A stretch of DNA of 64,000 bases from positions 62,001-126,000 of the forward strand of contig NZ_PYBV01000028.1 of assembly GCF_003205615.1 (NCBI RefSeq), given 5' to 3'. Below, piece after piece: positions 16,230-23,859 of the stretch. Source of the DNA: Micromonospora arborensis (lineage in GTDB: Bacteria > Actinomycetota > Actinomycetes > Mycobacteriales > Micromonosporaceae). Both the position numbers and the translations under genes were made by a program. Position 1 is the stretch's first letter. The number at the start of each line of letters is the position of its first letter. A model generated the notes under the pieces. The model was not told where the DNA came from and ran no database searches. It saw nothing but the letters and a program-made list of their open reading frames with translations.

Positions 16230-17381
16230 ATGCCTGTCGAGGTTCAGCCCTACCGGGTGCACGTGCCGGATTCCGAGCTGGTTGATCTGCGCGACCGGTT
16301 GGCGCGTACGCGTTGGCCAGAGGCGGCGACCGCGCCCGGCTGGGCGCACGGCATACCCCTGCACGAGGTGCAGAGCCTCTGCGGCTACTGGGCCGAGGCG
16401 TACGACTGGCGAGCCGCCGAGGCGCGGCTCAACGCGGTCCCGCAGTATCTCGTCAACGTGAACGGGTTGACGATCCACGTGCTGCACGCCCGGTCGCCGC
16501 ACCCGGGTGCGATGCCGCTGGTACTCACCCACGGCTGGCCCGGCTCGGTGCTGGAACTGGTCGACCTGATCATGCCGCTCACCGACCCGCTGAGCTGTGG
16601 CGGCACCGCCGAGGACGCCTTCGACGTGGTGATCCCGTCGCTGCCCGGGTACGGCTTCAGCGCCAAACCCGTCCACCCTGGGTGGGGCATCGAACGGATA
16701 GCCGCCACGTGGGCGGAGATCATGGCGGCACTGGGCTACACCCGTTACGGAGCCGCTGGCAGCGACTGGGGCACCAGCATCTCCAGCACCATCGGTGTCC
16801 TGGACGGCGAGCACGTGGCGGGCATCCATCTGGTACCACCGCTGGTCGGCCCGGATCCGACCGCCCCCGACGACCTCACCGATGCCGAACGCGAAGCGCT
16901 GGCTCAGCTGCACGAACGCGGCAGATCCAGCTCGGCGTACTCCGAAGCCCACCGCACCGCGCCGCAGACCGTCGGGTACGCCCTGCTGGATTCTCCGGCC
17001 GGCCTGTGCGCGTGGATGGGCGAGAAGTTGCTCAGCTGGACCGACCCCAACGGCCACGGCCTCACCCGTGACCAGGTCCTTGACCAGGTCACGCTTTACT
17101 GGTTGACCGGGTCTGCGGCATCGTCGGCACGCCTGTACGCGGAGAGCATAGACCGGGTGTCCGGGTGGATCAGCGGTGAGAACGCCGCGCAGGTTCGCGT
17201 ACCCGTCGGTGCATCGATCTTTCCCGCCGAAGTGCCCCGACCGTCCCGACGGTGGACGACCCGTCGCTACCCGGACCTTCGGTACTGGAAGGAGCACGAC
17301 CGTGGCGGGCACTTTCCCGCGCTCGAGGTGCCGGAACTGCTGATCGCCGACCTGCGCGCCTTCTTTCGACTGGTGCGCTGA
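16230..17381 (+). CDS. epoxide hydrolase, EHN-domain type
   Basis: 383 residues. An N-terminal EHN domain (YRVHVPDSELVDLRDRLART) precedes an alpha/beta-hydrolase core. The oxyanion motif HGWPGS is at 101-106, the nucleophile Asp179 is in GSDWGTS, and the catalytic histidine is in GGHFPALEVPELL. It is the right length for microsomal/juvenile-hormone-type epoxide hydrolases, which convert epoxides to diols. The gene sits alone between two copies of a 50-bp sequence derived from the start of the downstream HD gene, indicating that it was inserted there. Confidence 0.9.
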   Translation: MPVEVQPYRVHVPDSELVDLRDRLARTRWPEAATAPGWAHGIPLHEVQSLCGYWAEAYDWRAAEARLNAVPQYLVNVNGLTIHVLHARSPHPGAMPLVLTHGWPGSVLELVDLIMPLTDPLSCGGTAEDAFDVVIPSLPGYGFSAKPVHPGWGIERIAATWAEIMAALGYTRYGAAGSDWGTSISSTIGVLDGEHVAGIHLVPPLVGPDPTAPDDLTDAEREALAQLHERGRSSSAYSEAHRTAPQTVGYALLDSPAGLCAWMGEKLLSWTDPNGHGLTRDQVLDQVTLYWLTGSAASSARLYAESIDRVSGWISGENAAQVRVPVGASIFPAEVPRPSRRWTTRRYPDLRYWKEHDRGGHFPALEVPELLIADLRAFFRLVR

Positions 17382-17406
17382 GCCCAGGGGGACCACCGGC
17401 GGTGGC

Positions 17407-17456
17407 CGTACCCTTGCCGCGGTGACCGCCGACCCCCTGCGCCGCGCTCTCACCGC
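17407..17456 (+). repeat. 50-bp direct repeat, copy 2
   Basis: Second copy of the 16153-16202 sequence, one mismatch. Here it forms the functional 5' end of the HD-domain gene. The two copies are 1254 bp apart and bracket exactly one gene. Confidence 0.9.
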
Positions 17457-18018
17457 CCCCGCGGACCCGCCGCTACGGTCCCTGCCCGACCAGGTCGTCG
17501 CCCTGTTGGAGACCCTGCATGCGCCGCCGCGTCTCGCCGCGCACCTGCGGGCCGTGCACGACGTCGCCGCGCAGCTGACCGATGCGATGGCGGAAAGGTT
17601 CCCGCAGCTTCCGTTCGATCGCGATGCGGTGCTCTTCGGGGCCGCCACCCACGACATCGGCAAGGTCCGGCACCCGGAGGAGTTGTCCGGGCCCGGATCC
17701 GCCCACGAGCCCGCCGGCTACGAGCTGCTGCTGGGGCATGGTGTCTCCGAGGCGCTGGCCCGGTTCGCGCGTGACCACGCGTCCTGGCAGCAGGACGGCA
17801 TCGGCGTCGACGACCTGCTGGTCAGCGTGGCCGACAGGGTGTGGAAGGGAAAGCGGGTCACCGACCTGGAAGGGTTGCTCGTGGACCGGCTGGCCGAGGC
17901 CACCGGCCGCGAGCGGTGGTCGGTGTTCCTGGACCTCGACGACATCCTCGACCACATCGCCGCCGACGCGGACCGCCGGCTGGCCTTCCAGGCAACCCAT
18001 CCGGTACGCGACCGGTGA
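17422..18018 (+). CDS. HD-domain phosphohydrolase
   Basis: 198 residues from a GTG start. The HD signature is THDIGKVRHPEEL (His77-Asp78) with a further metal ligand in AHEPAGYELL and a later D in SVADRVWKGKRV. This is the HDIG/HD family of metal-dependent phosphohydrolases; the substrate cannot be told from sequence. Its first 12 codons and upstream leader are duplicated 1254 bp upstream, on the far side of the epoxide hydrolase gene. Confidence 0.85.
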   Translation: MTADPLRRALTAPADPPLRSLPDQVVALLETLHAPPRLAAHLRAVHDVAAQLTDAMAERFPQLPFDRDAVLFGAATHDIGKVRHPEELSGPGSAHEPAGYELLLGHGVSEALARFARDHASWQQDGIGVDDLLVSVADRVWKGKRVTDLEGLLVDRLAEATGRERWSVFLDLDDILDHIAADADRRLAFQATHPVRDR

Positions 18019-18029
18019 CGCCCTGCCCG

Positions 18030-19226
18030 TCATCGGGTCGCGGGATCCCGGTCAGCCATCCGACGGGCGCTCCGGAGGGACTCTGGGCGGGGGTGCGTGA
18101 CAGCCACGGCCGTCAGGCAGATCACGACGGCGGCGACGAGCGGCGGGCGGGCGCCGAGGTGGACGGCCGCGGCGCCGAGGGGGATCGCCACCACGAGTGG
18201 CCCGAACATCGCGGTGTTGGCCGTCGCGGAGACCCGGCCCAGCAGCGCCGACGGTGTGTGTGTCTGCACGGCGGTCACCGCCGCGACCAGGGTCCAGGGC
18301 AGGCCGACGCCGGCGACCAGCGCACCGGCGATCGTGACCGGCCACCACGGCAGGCAACGCGCCAGGAGACCGAGCGCGAACAGCAGCGTCCCGGCGACGC
18401 CGACGGCAATGGGACCGCGTCGGGCGAGCAGCCGGCCGACAATCAGCCCGCCGATGATGGAACCGGCGCCCTGCGCGCTGGCCAGCACGCCCAGGAACGT
18501 CGTCGGTAGGCGCAGCTCCGTGATCACGACCGCGTAGACCGCCGCGGTCGTGAAGCCGGACATGGCGATCGACACGGCCGCGAGCGTGACCGGCACCCGG
18601 GTCACTCGCTGTCCGAACAGGACCGACAATCCGGTACGCAGGCCGTTTCGCCGTGGTGCGGGCTGGTCGTGCGGAGTCCTGTTTAGGCGTACCGCCGCGT
18701 ACAGGGTGGCGACCAGGACCGGCATGGCCGCGCTGAGTACGACGACCGCGTTCCCGCCGCGCCACGCGTAGAGGCCCGCCCCGGCGAGGGGAGCGATGAG
18801 CTTCATGCCCTCCTGCGCGCTGGAGCGCCACCCGTTGACGTCGCCGAGTTCGGTCGGTGACAGCGCGGACGGCAGCAACGCCGTCTCGCCCGCGTCGATG
18901 AGCACGTAACTGACGCCGTAGACGGACGAGACGGCGAAGATGAGCCACGTCTGCCCGGGCCCCCGCACCGCGAAGAGGGCCAGCAGGGCGGCGGCCAACG
19001 TGAGGTTGACCGCGATGACCAGCGGCCGCCGGGGGGCCCGGTCGAGCAGACCGCCCAGCCACGGGCCGGCGAGCACCGGGGCGTACACGCAGAGCCCGGC
19101 GAGGGCCGCGAGCCCGGTGGAGCCGGTGAGGTCCAGGATCCAGATGCCGGCCACCAGGGACATGGCACTGCTGCCGAAGCCGGACAGCAGCGAGATCGCC
19201 ACGAACAGTCCCGCGTTGCGACGCAT
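18030..19226 (-). CDS. MFS transporter (putative exporter)
   Basis: 398 residues and about 12 hydrophobic helices. It begins MRRNAGLFVAISLLSGFGSS with a GGAGG site before the ATG. The MFS loop 2-3 basic motif is GGLLDRAPRRPLVIAVN. It resembles actinobacterial enterobactin/macrolide-type exporters, but the substrate is unknown. The promoter side carries TGTCAA-N7-TTGACA (19301-19319), the same inverted repeat found before the adjacent HTH gene. The exporter is therefore probably controlled by that regulator. Confidence 0.85.
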   Translation of the reverse strand: MRRNAGLFVAISLLSGFGSSAMSLVAGIWILDLTGSTGLAALAGLCVYAPVLAGPWLGGLLDRAPRRPLVIAVNLTLAAALLALFAVRGPGQTWLIFAVSSVYGVSYVLIDAGETALLPSALSPTELGDVNGWRSSAQEGMKLIAPLAGAGLYAWRGGNAVVVLSAAMPVLVATLYAAVRLNRTPHDQPAPRRNGLRTGLSVLFGQRVTRVPVTLAAVSIAMSGFTTAAVYAVVITELRLPTTFLGVLASAQGAGSIIGGLIVGRLLARRGPIAVGVAGTLLFALGLLARCLPWWPVTIAGALVAGVGLPWTLVAAVTAVQTHTPSALLGRVSATANTAMFGPLVVAIPLGAAAVHLGARPPLVAAVVICLTAVAVTHPRPESLRSARRMADRDPATR

Positions 19227-19300
19227 GTGCCCTCCAGGATTGAGCCGAGACGACTCACATCCTGATTCTTGAGCCCTGACGGGGCAATGCTGTCGACCGG

Positions 19301-19319
19301 TGTCAACGTGTCATTGACA
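19301..19319. promoter_or_regulatory. operator copy in front of the MFS gene
   Basis: TGTCAA-CGTGTCA-TTGACA. It overlaps the stop codon of the HTH gene and lies about 75 bp before the MFS start. Its architecture and most spacer bases match the copy at 19784-19802. The arm TTGACA read on the minus strand could double as a -35 element. Confidence 0.7.
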
Positions 19320-19782
19320 GCGCCGCGTCGACCTTCGCTGCGGCGGCGCGCACGGGCACCGGCAGTCGTTCGCCCGCCTCGGCCAGGTCGGCCATGAGAT
19401 GCAGGGCCAACGCGTACAGCGAGCCCGGGACGGCATCCAGCGCCGCGTCAACCGTGCTTCGCACGAGCGCCGCCCGAGTGAACCGGGCGTCCCATCGTCG
19501 GTCCGCGGCGATCCACCGCCCGACGTCGGCCACGGCGGTTCGCAGCGCCGCGATCCGCGCCGAGTAACCGCTGTCGAGGTGCTGCCGTCGCGACCACCGC
19601 GCCGCCACCAGGCGCTGCCGGCGCTGCTCCGCGGCCTGCCGGCTGCCGAGGCCCAACGCCTCGGCGATCTGCGCCCACGTCGCGCCGTCGTGACGCGCCC
19701 GGTCGATGAGCTCCAACTCCTGCTCGTCCAGTCGGGCGCGGGCGGCGCGAACGTCCGCCAACTGGGCCAGCTCCACGGTCAC
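19303..19782 (-). CDS. small HTH DNA-binding protein, likely regulator of the MFS exporter
   Basis: 159 residues, GTG start. The first half holds a helix-turn-helix (RARHDGATWAQIAEALGLGS, then RQAAEQRRQRLV), as in small actinobacterial proteins with a sigma-region-4/MerR-like HTH. The rest is Ala-rich helix. Two copies of TGTCAA-N7-TTGACA flank the gene: one two bases before its start codon, the other over its stop and ahead of the MFS gene. Autoregulation plus control of the exporter is the natural reading. Confidence 0.7.
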   Translation of the reverse strand: MTVELAQLADVRAARARLDEQELELIDRARHDGATWAQIAEALGLGSRQAAEQRRQRLVAARWSRRQHLDSGYSARIAALRTAVADVGRWIAADRRWDARFTRAALVRSTVDAALDAVPGSLYALALHLMADLAEAGERLPVPVRAAAAKVDAALSMTR

Positions 19783-19783
19783 G

Positions 19784-19802
19784 TGTCAACGCTACATTGA
19801 CA
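19784..19802. promoter_or_regulatory. operator copy at the HTH gene start
   Basis: TGTCAA-CGCTACA-TTGACA, ending two bases from the GTG start. The message would be leaderless or have a very short leader, and bound protein would cover the initiation site. Confidence 0.7.
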
Positions 19803-19811
19803 CCCTGGGTT

Positions 19812-20258
19812 CTAGAGCGAGGTTTGCTCGCGCACCATGAACACGTCCACCGGATCCTCGGTTTCGAGGGTGAATCCGTGCCGCTCGTACAACCGCCGGG
19901 CCGGACTGCCCTGCAGCACGTTCAGCCGGACCCGGGCGCCATCGCGGTCGCACTGCTCCAGCAGTTCGCGCAGCACCGCCGTACCGATGCCACTGCCCTG
20001 CAGATGCGGGGCCAGGTAGAAGTGCTCCAGCCAGTGGGCGTCGTCCGCCCGGCGCAGCGCCACGCAGCCGGCGAACGCGCCGTCCACCTCGACAACCCAG
20101 GTGTACGCCGGCGCGAACCCGTCCCGCAGGCGCTGCCGTACCCGCTGCTCGTCGTACCGCCCGAGCCGCTCCAGATCGGCCCGCAGCACCACGGCCCGCA
20201 GTTCGGCCACCGCGTCGACGTCCGTTGCCAAGGCCCGCCGAAGTTTCCAGTCGCCCAT
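19812..20258 (-). CDS. GNAT-family N-acetyltransferase
   Basis: 148 residues. The acetyl-CoA-binding motif A is intact (HFYLAPHLQGSGIGTAVLRE, with the Q/RxxGxG/A turn), followed by LNVLQGSPARRLYERHGF, the usual C-terminal motif B. Start ATG 20258 (MGDWKLRRA) is preferred over a TTG seven codons upstream. The substrate is unknown. Confidence 0.88.
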   Translation of the reverse strand: MGDWKLRRALATDVDAVAELRAVVLRADLERLGRYDEQRVRQRLRDGFAPAYTWVVEVDGAFAGCVALRRADDAHWLEHFYLAPHLQGSGIGTAVLRELLEQCDRDGARVRLNVLQGSPARRLYERHGFTLETEDPVDVFMVREQTSL

Positions 20259-20332
20259 GATCACCACGCTATTGTCCAAACGCGTTCCTGTGCTGCCGGA
20301 GTCGGTGCGACTGGTCGCTTAGGATGAGGCTC

Positions 20333-20887
20333 ATGAGCGCTGAGGCAGTTGGCATGCACATGCCTGCCGTCGTGACGCTCGACGACGTGGCGGCGATGAA
20401 CGCCGCAGATCCGAACGGTCACCGTTACGAGGCCAGTCCCGAGGGGGTCCTGTCGGTCATGCCGCCCCCCGATTCGGACCACGCCATGATCGCCAGTCGC
20501 CTCTTCGCCTGGCTGATCATCGCCGGTTGGCCCGCCGAACAGGTGCTTCAGGCGGCCGGTCTGCGGATCGCGGGACCGGACGGCGACGGTGGTCGCATCC
20601 CCGACCTCAGTGTGTGGCGCAAGCCGCCGACCCGCAGCGTCTGGGCCGCGGTCGACGATGTCGTACTCGTTGTCGAGATCGTCTCGCCGGGCTCGGAGGC
20701 GATGGACTCGGTGACGAAGGTCCGCGAGTACGCGTCGGCGGGGATTCCGCAGTACTGGGTGGTGGACCGGGACAGCGCGCAGACTGTCGCCCTGCATCGG
20801 CTGGGCGGGGCCGGCACCTACGAAGAGCGGGCACGGATGCCGCTGGCGTGGTTGCTCCAGACGGCCCCCGCCGACCACCTCGACTGA
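20333..20887 (+). CDS. Uma2-family (DUF820) putative restriction-like endonuclease
   Basis: 184 residues. It has the PD-(D/E)xK nuclease fold of DUF820: PDLSVWRKP with the active-site Asp, VLVVEIVSPGSEAMD with the Glu, and the downstream lysine in TKVREYASAGIPQYWVVD. Cyanobacterial and actinobacterial genomes hold many copies of unknown role, some mobile. An ATG three codons upstream (20324) is also possible. It has no evident operon partner. Confidence 0.88.
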   Translation: MSAEAVGMHMPAVVTLDDVAAMNAADPNGHRYEASPEGVLSVMPPPDSDHAMIASRLFAWLIIAGWPAEQVLQAAGLRIAGPDGDGGRIPDLSVWRKPPTRSVWAAVDDVVLVVEIVSPGSEAMDSVTKVREYASAGIPQYWVVDRDSAQTVALHRLGGAGTYEERARMPLAWLLQTAPADHLD

Positions 20888-21234
20888 ATATCCAGCGCCG
20901 CTGATCGTCTTCCTGCTCGGGTTGGGCGTCCCGCTGGCGTCCAGATAGCCGCCCGGTTTCGCGTTTTCCCAGGTCAGAGCGTGCCCCTGTCGTACACCTG
21001 ACAAGACGGTGGAGCCTCTGACGGGGCACTGTTGCGGCAGGTACCGACACCGCTGGGGGCGCCCGCAGCGGTGTCATCCTCACCGGGACAAGGACGTCAT
21101 CATCGCCGACGCCGCCCCATGGCCACGTCGCCCGCGCCGGTGTCCCGCCCTTCTTTCCGCCCCCCGTGCAGGATGCCGGTCCAGCGTCGGTCACTCGCTC
21201 CGCCCGGACCGCGACCAATCAGAGAGGGCCTGAC
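20888..21234. other. 347-bp intergenic region
   Basis: No coding frame that I can support. A perfect 10-bp hairpin, GACACCGCTG (21046-21055) with CAGCGGTGTC (21066-21075) and a GC-rich 10-nt loop, may terminate transcription from the Uma2 gene. The last 20 bases hold GAGAGGG as ribosome-binding site for the next gene. Confidence 0.45.
21046..21075 (+). terminator. 10-bp stem hairpin, possible terminator
   Basis: Perfect 10-bp stem with a 10-nt loop, 160 bases past the Uma2 stop. No T-tract follows. The distance makes the assignment uncertain. Confidence 0.4.
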
Positions 21235-21504
21235 ATGGCCACTCCCACCGCGATCGCAGCCCTGAGCGCACCGGCCTACTCGCCGGGCGACCAGATGCTG
21301 CTGACCGTCAACTACTCCGACGCCGACAACAAACCGCTCACCGTCACCATCGTGGTCACCGACGCGCGCGGAAACAGCAGCGCACCGGTCACCACCAGCG
21401 TCGTCATCGACCCGCTCACCGTGAGCGTCACCGACGACTCCGGCCGTACCTGGGCCCGGGTCTCCGACAACGGCGCGGTCGCCGTGTACCGAGCGGTGGC
21501 GTGA
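21235..21504 (+). CDS. small Ig-like domain protein
   Basis: 89 residues with beta-sandwich character: SAPAYSPGDQMLLTVNYSDA, LTVTIVVTDARGNSSAPVTT and VSVTDDSGRTWARVSDNG. There is no signal peptide. The Shine-Dalgarno GAGAGGG lies 7 bases before the ATG. Its stop overlaps the start of the next gene (TGATG), so the two are coupled. This style (Ig-like segment, then a barrel protein) is common in phage or contractile-system virion genes, but nothing else here supports a prophage. Confidence 0.65.
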   Translation: MATPTAIAALSAPAYSPGDQMLLTVNYSDADNKPLTVTIVVTDARGNSSAPVTTSVVIDPLTVSVTDDSGRTWARVSDNGAVAVYRAVA

Positions 21505-22541
21505 TGCCCCGCGTCACCGTCCAGGTCCGCGACGCCGCCGGCAACACCGCGACGGCCACCGCCGACTACGCCGTGGGAAGCCGACCCGTTCTCGGCGGCT
21601 ACTACCTCGCCGGTAATGCCGACCCGACCGCCGACATGGCCGGTGGCAACTTCCGCTCGCTCACCCAGTACCGCAGCTTCGCCGACGGCTTCATCTTCCC
21701 CGGCTACAACCGGCCCTGGCTGATCACCCTGGGTCGGGCCGGGATACAGCTGAACATGGTCCTGGAGTTCAAGCACTACGGTGCCCCGGACGGGCCGCAG
21801 ACCTTCACCGTGGACGGCACCACCTACACCGTGCCGGCACCGTCGATGACCATCCAGCAGCGCCCCGGCACGACCTGGCCGAAGGCGTACGGGTACAGCC
21901 AGGTGCTCGACGGCCAGTGCGACGGGTTGTTCCACCGCGCTCTGGCGCAGTACCGGACGCTCGGCTTCGGCGTGAACATCCAACTCGCCTCCGAGTTCGA
22001 CACCGACCACGAGTTCGGCACCACCGACGCCGGTGTGGCGTACACCTGGGCACAGTCCGACGCCCGCGCGGTGCAGGCGGTCAACTACGTCCTCACCTGG
22101 TTCAAGGCGCGGACGCTGCCCGGCGGCACGACCTTCTCGGTCGGGATCGCCGGTTTCGACCGGGCCTGCTTTCAGCGCATCCACCTGGAACCGCTGATGA
22201 CCCGCCTGGATTTCCTGCAGTGGAACGTCTACGCCACCAACGCCAGCCACACCGCGCTGGCCCGGTTCCGCCGCACCAAGGACTGGGCGGTGGCCGACCT
22301 CGGGCCGGTGGCGCTGTCCCGTCCGGTGCTCATCGCCGAGTGGGGGGTGCGGGTGGCGGAAATCCCCAACCAAGCCGCCTGGATCGCGACCGTGCCGGCG
22401 GCCATCGCCCAGCTCAACGCGGAGCGTGGGCCGCGAATCGCGCGCACCAACTACTTCAACTCCGGATGGGGCACGCTCACCCCGAAGGCGACCGGGCTGG
22501 CCGCGCTGCGGGCGGCGTACGCCACGGCGCCGTTCATCTGA
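21504..22541 (+). CDS. putative TIM-barrel glycosidase-like protein
   Basis: 345 residues. A short Ig-like N-terminal strand set (VTVQVRDAAGNTATATADYA) precedes a domain with glycosidase-barrel features: GYYLAGNADP, a strand ending ASEFDTDHEFG (acidic), WNVYATN and VLIAEWGVR, where the last Glu could be catalytic. There is no signal peptide, yet the N-terminal domain is of a surface type, so non-classical delivery or a virion role is possible. It is translationally coupled to the preceding small Ig-like gene. The family is not firmly recognised; GH26/GH5-like is a guess. Confidence 0.6.
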   Translation: MPRVTVQVRDAAGNTATATADYAVGSRPVLGGYYLAGNADPTADMAGGNFRSLTQYRSFADGFIFPGYNRPWLITLGRAGIQLNMVLEFKHYGAPDGPQTFTVDGTTYTVPAPSMTIQQRPGTTWPKAYGYSQVLDGQCDGLFHRALAQYRTLGFGVNIQLASEFDTDHEFGTTDAGVAYTWAQSDARAVQAVNYVLTWFKARTLPGGTTFSVGIAGFDRACFQRIHLEPLMTRLDFLQWNVYATNASHTALARFRRTKDWAVADLGPVALSRPVLIAEWGVRVAEIPNQAAWIATVPAAIAQLNAERGPRIARTNYFNSGWGTLTPKATGLAALRAAYATAPFI

Positions 22542-22549
22542 ACGGCCGG

Positions 22550-22987
22550 TCAGGCGTCGCGGTGGACGCCGCTGCCCGTTCCGGCGGCGTGCGGGTCGCG
22601 CAGCACCGTGTCCAGCCGCCCGTCCCGATCACTGTCCACATAGGTGATGTCCGGGATCCCGTCGCCGTCCACGTCGATCTGGACGACGTCGGCGACGCCG
22701 TCGCCATCCAGGTCGGTGACCACCTCCACCGACCCGTCCAGGTGCCGGGTCACGATCGACTGTGCCCCGGCACCGGGCCCGCGCGGCGGCGGCCCGGGCG
22801 CCGGCACCGGTGTCGGTGCCGGGGCGGGCGCCGGAGTGGGGCGGGGGCCGGGCGTGGGCGCCGGATGGCTCGCCAACCCGGCGGACGGCGGCGCGCTGGC
22901 CTGCTCGACCCCCATGCCGGTCGGGTCCATCTCCTCCTCGGAGGGGAAGACGTCGCCTCGTAGGGCCGGATCTCGGTAGCTGCTCAT
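22550..22987 (-). CDS. protein with Asp-rich calcium-binding repeats
   Basis: 145 residues. The N-terminal half is a Pro/Ala low-complexity linker (PAPAPAPTPVPAPGPPPRG). The C-terminal part has EF-hand-like/thrombospondin-type-3 loops: DLDGDGVAD, DVDGDGIPD, DSDRDGRLD. These DxDxDG loops bind Ca2+ in other proteins. No signal peptide is evident. It begins with a GC-skewed acidic stretch (FPSEEEMDPTG). Function unknown. Confidence 0.7.
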   Translation of the reverse strand: MSSYRDPALRGDVFPSEEEMDPTGMGVEQASAPPSAGLASHPAPTPGPRPTPAPAPAPTPVPAPGPPPRGPGAGAQSIVTRHLDGSVEVVTDLDGDGVADVVQIDVDGDGIPDITYVDSDRDGRLDTVLRDPHAAGTGSGVHRDA

Positions 22988-23007
22988 GAGCGTAGGGTTC
23001 CCCAACG

Positions 23008-23859
23008 ATGACGAGAACAACCGTGCCCGATCGACCGGTGTCCCCGGTGCCCGGTTTGGCGGAAGATGCTGGGACCGACGCCACGGTCATGAACGGGGGT
23101 CCGAGCGTGGAACTGCGCCGGAATCGGGGGGCCCGTGCGCTCGCCCTGGTGTGCGTACTCGGTGGGGTGCTCCTGTTGGTCTATCCCAGCGACGGCGCCC
23201 TACTCCGGACGATCATCGCGGGGGGTGCCGTCGCGCTCGGCGTAGTTGCGCTGGTCAGCGCGCTGCGACCGTTCCGGTTCGGGATCGGGGCCGAGGGGCT
23301 CACCATCCGACGGCCCGGCCTCCGTCGGATGATCCGGTGGGCCGAGGTCGACGCGGTGGTCCTCGACGAGCCGCCCCGACGCGACGGCTACCCGAAATCG
23401 CCGCGGCTGCTGCTGGTGCCCGCGCCGGGGGTGCCGATCGAGCCGGCGACCGCCCGCCACCCACTCGACGGTCGCCCCGCCATCGAGTTGCTCGTCCTCG
23501 ACCAGGTCCGTGAGCAGCCCGAGCAGGTGTCCGCCGCGCTCACCCACTACGCCGGCGATCGTTTCGTCGACCTGCCGGCTCTGCGTCGCGCCGCCTTCGC
23601 CGACCCGGACCTCCCGGTGGGCCTGCGGGGTTACCAGATGGACCGGGTCGACCGCTTGATCCGACGAGGCCAGGACGCCCTGGTGTCCGGGGACGCGCCC
23701 ACCCGGCAGGCGGCCCGGGGGGAGATCGAACGCGCCAGCGCGGCCGGTCTGCCGATCGCCCAGCGTGGCTACCACACGCTCCAGACGGATACGGTTCTGG
23801 ACGCCCTCGTCGCCGCGTTGGCCGAGAACCAGTCCACCGATCGGGAGACCGCAACATGA
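23008..23859 (+). CDS. membrane protein with PH-like and DivIVA-like segments
   Basis: 283 residues. Two helices at about 42-60 and 66-84 are followed by a PH/YcxB-like beta segment (FGIGAEGLTIRRPGLRRMIR, then WAEVDAVVLDEPP). The C-terminal region carries two 'RGYxxxxxDxxL' motifs (RGYQMDRVDRLI and RGYHTLQTDTVLDAL) like those of actinobacterial DivIVA-domain proteins. Its stop overlaps the start of the alditol oxidase gene (ATGA), so they are co-expressed, though no joint function is obvious. Confidence 0.65.
   Translation: MTRTTVPDRPVSPVPGLAEDAGTDATVMNGGPSVELRRNRGARALALVCVLGGVLLLVYPSDGALLRTIIAGGAVALGVVALVSALRPFRFGIGAEGLTIRRPGLRRMIRWAEVDAVVLDEPPRRDGYPKSPRLLLVPAPGVPIEPATARHPLDGRPAIELLVLDQVREQPEQVSAALTHYAGDRFVDLPALRRAAFADPDLPVGLRGYQMDRVDRLIRRGQDALVSGDAPTRQAARGEIERASAAGLPIAQRGYHTLQTDTVLDALVAALAENQSTDRETAT

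Noticed and set aside
21235-22541. Prophage remnant
   Set aside because: No integrase, terminase, capsid or tail gene and no attachment repeats are nearby; two virion-like domains alone do not make a prophage.
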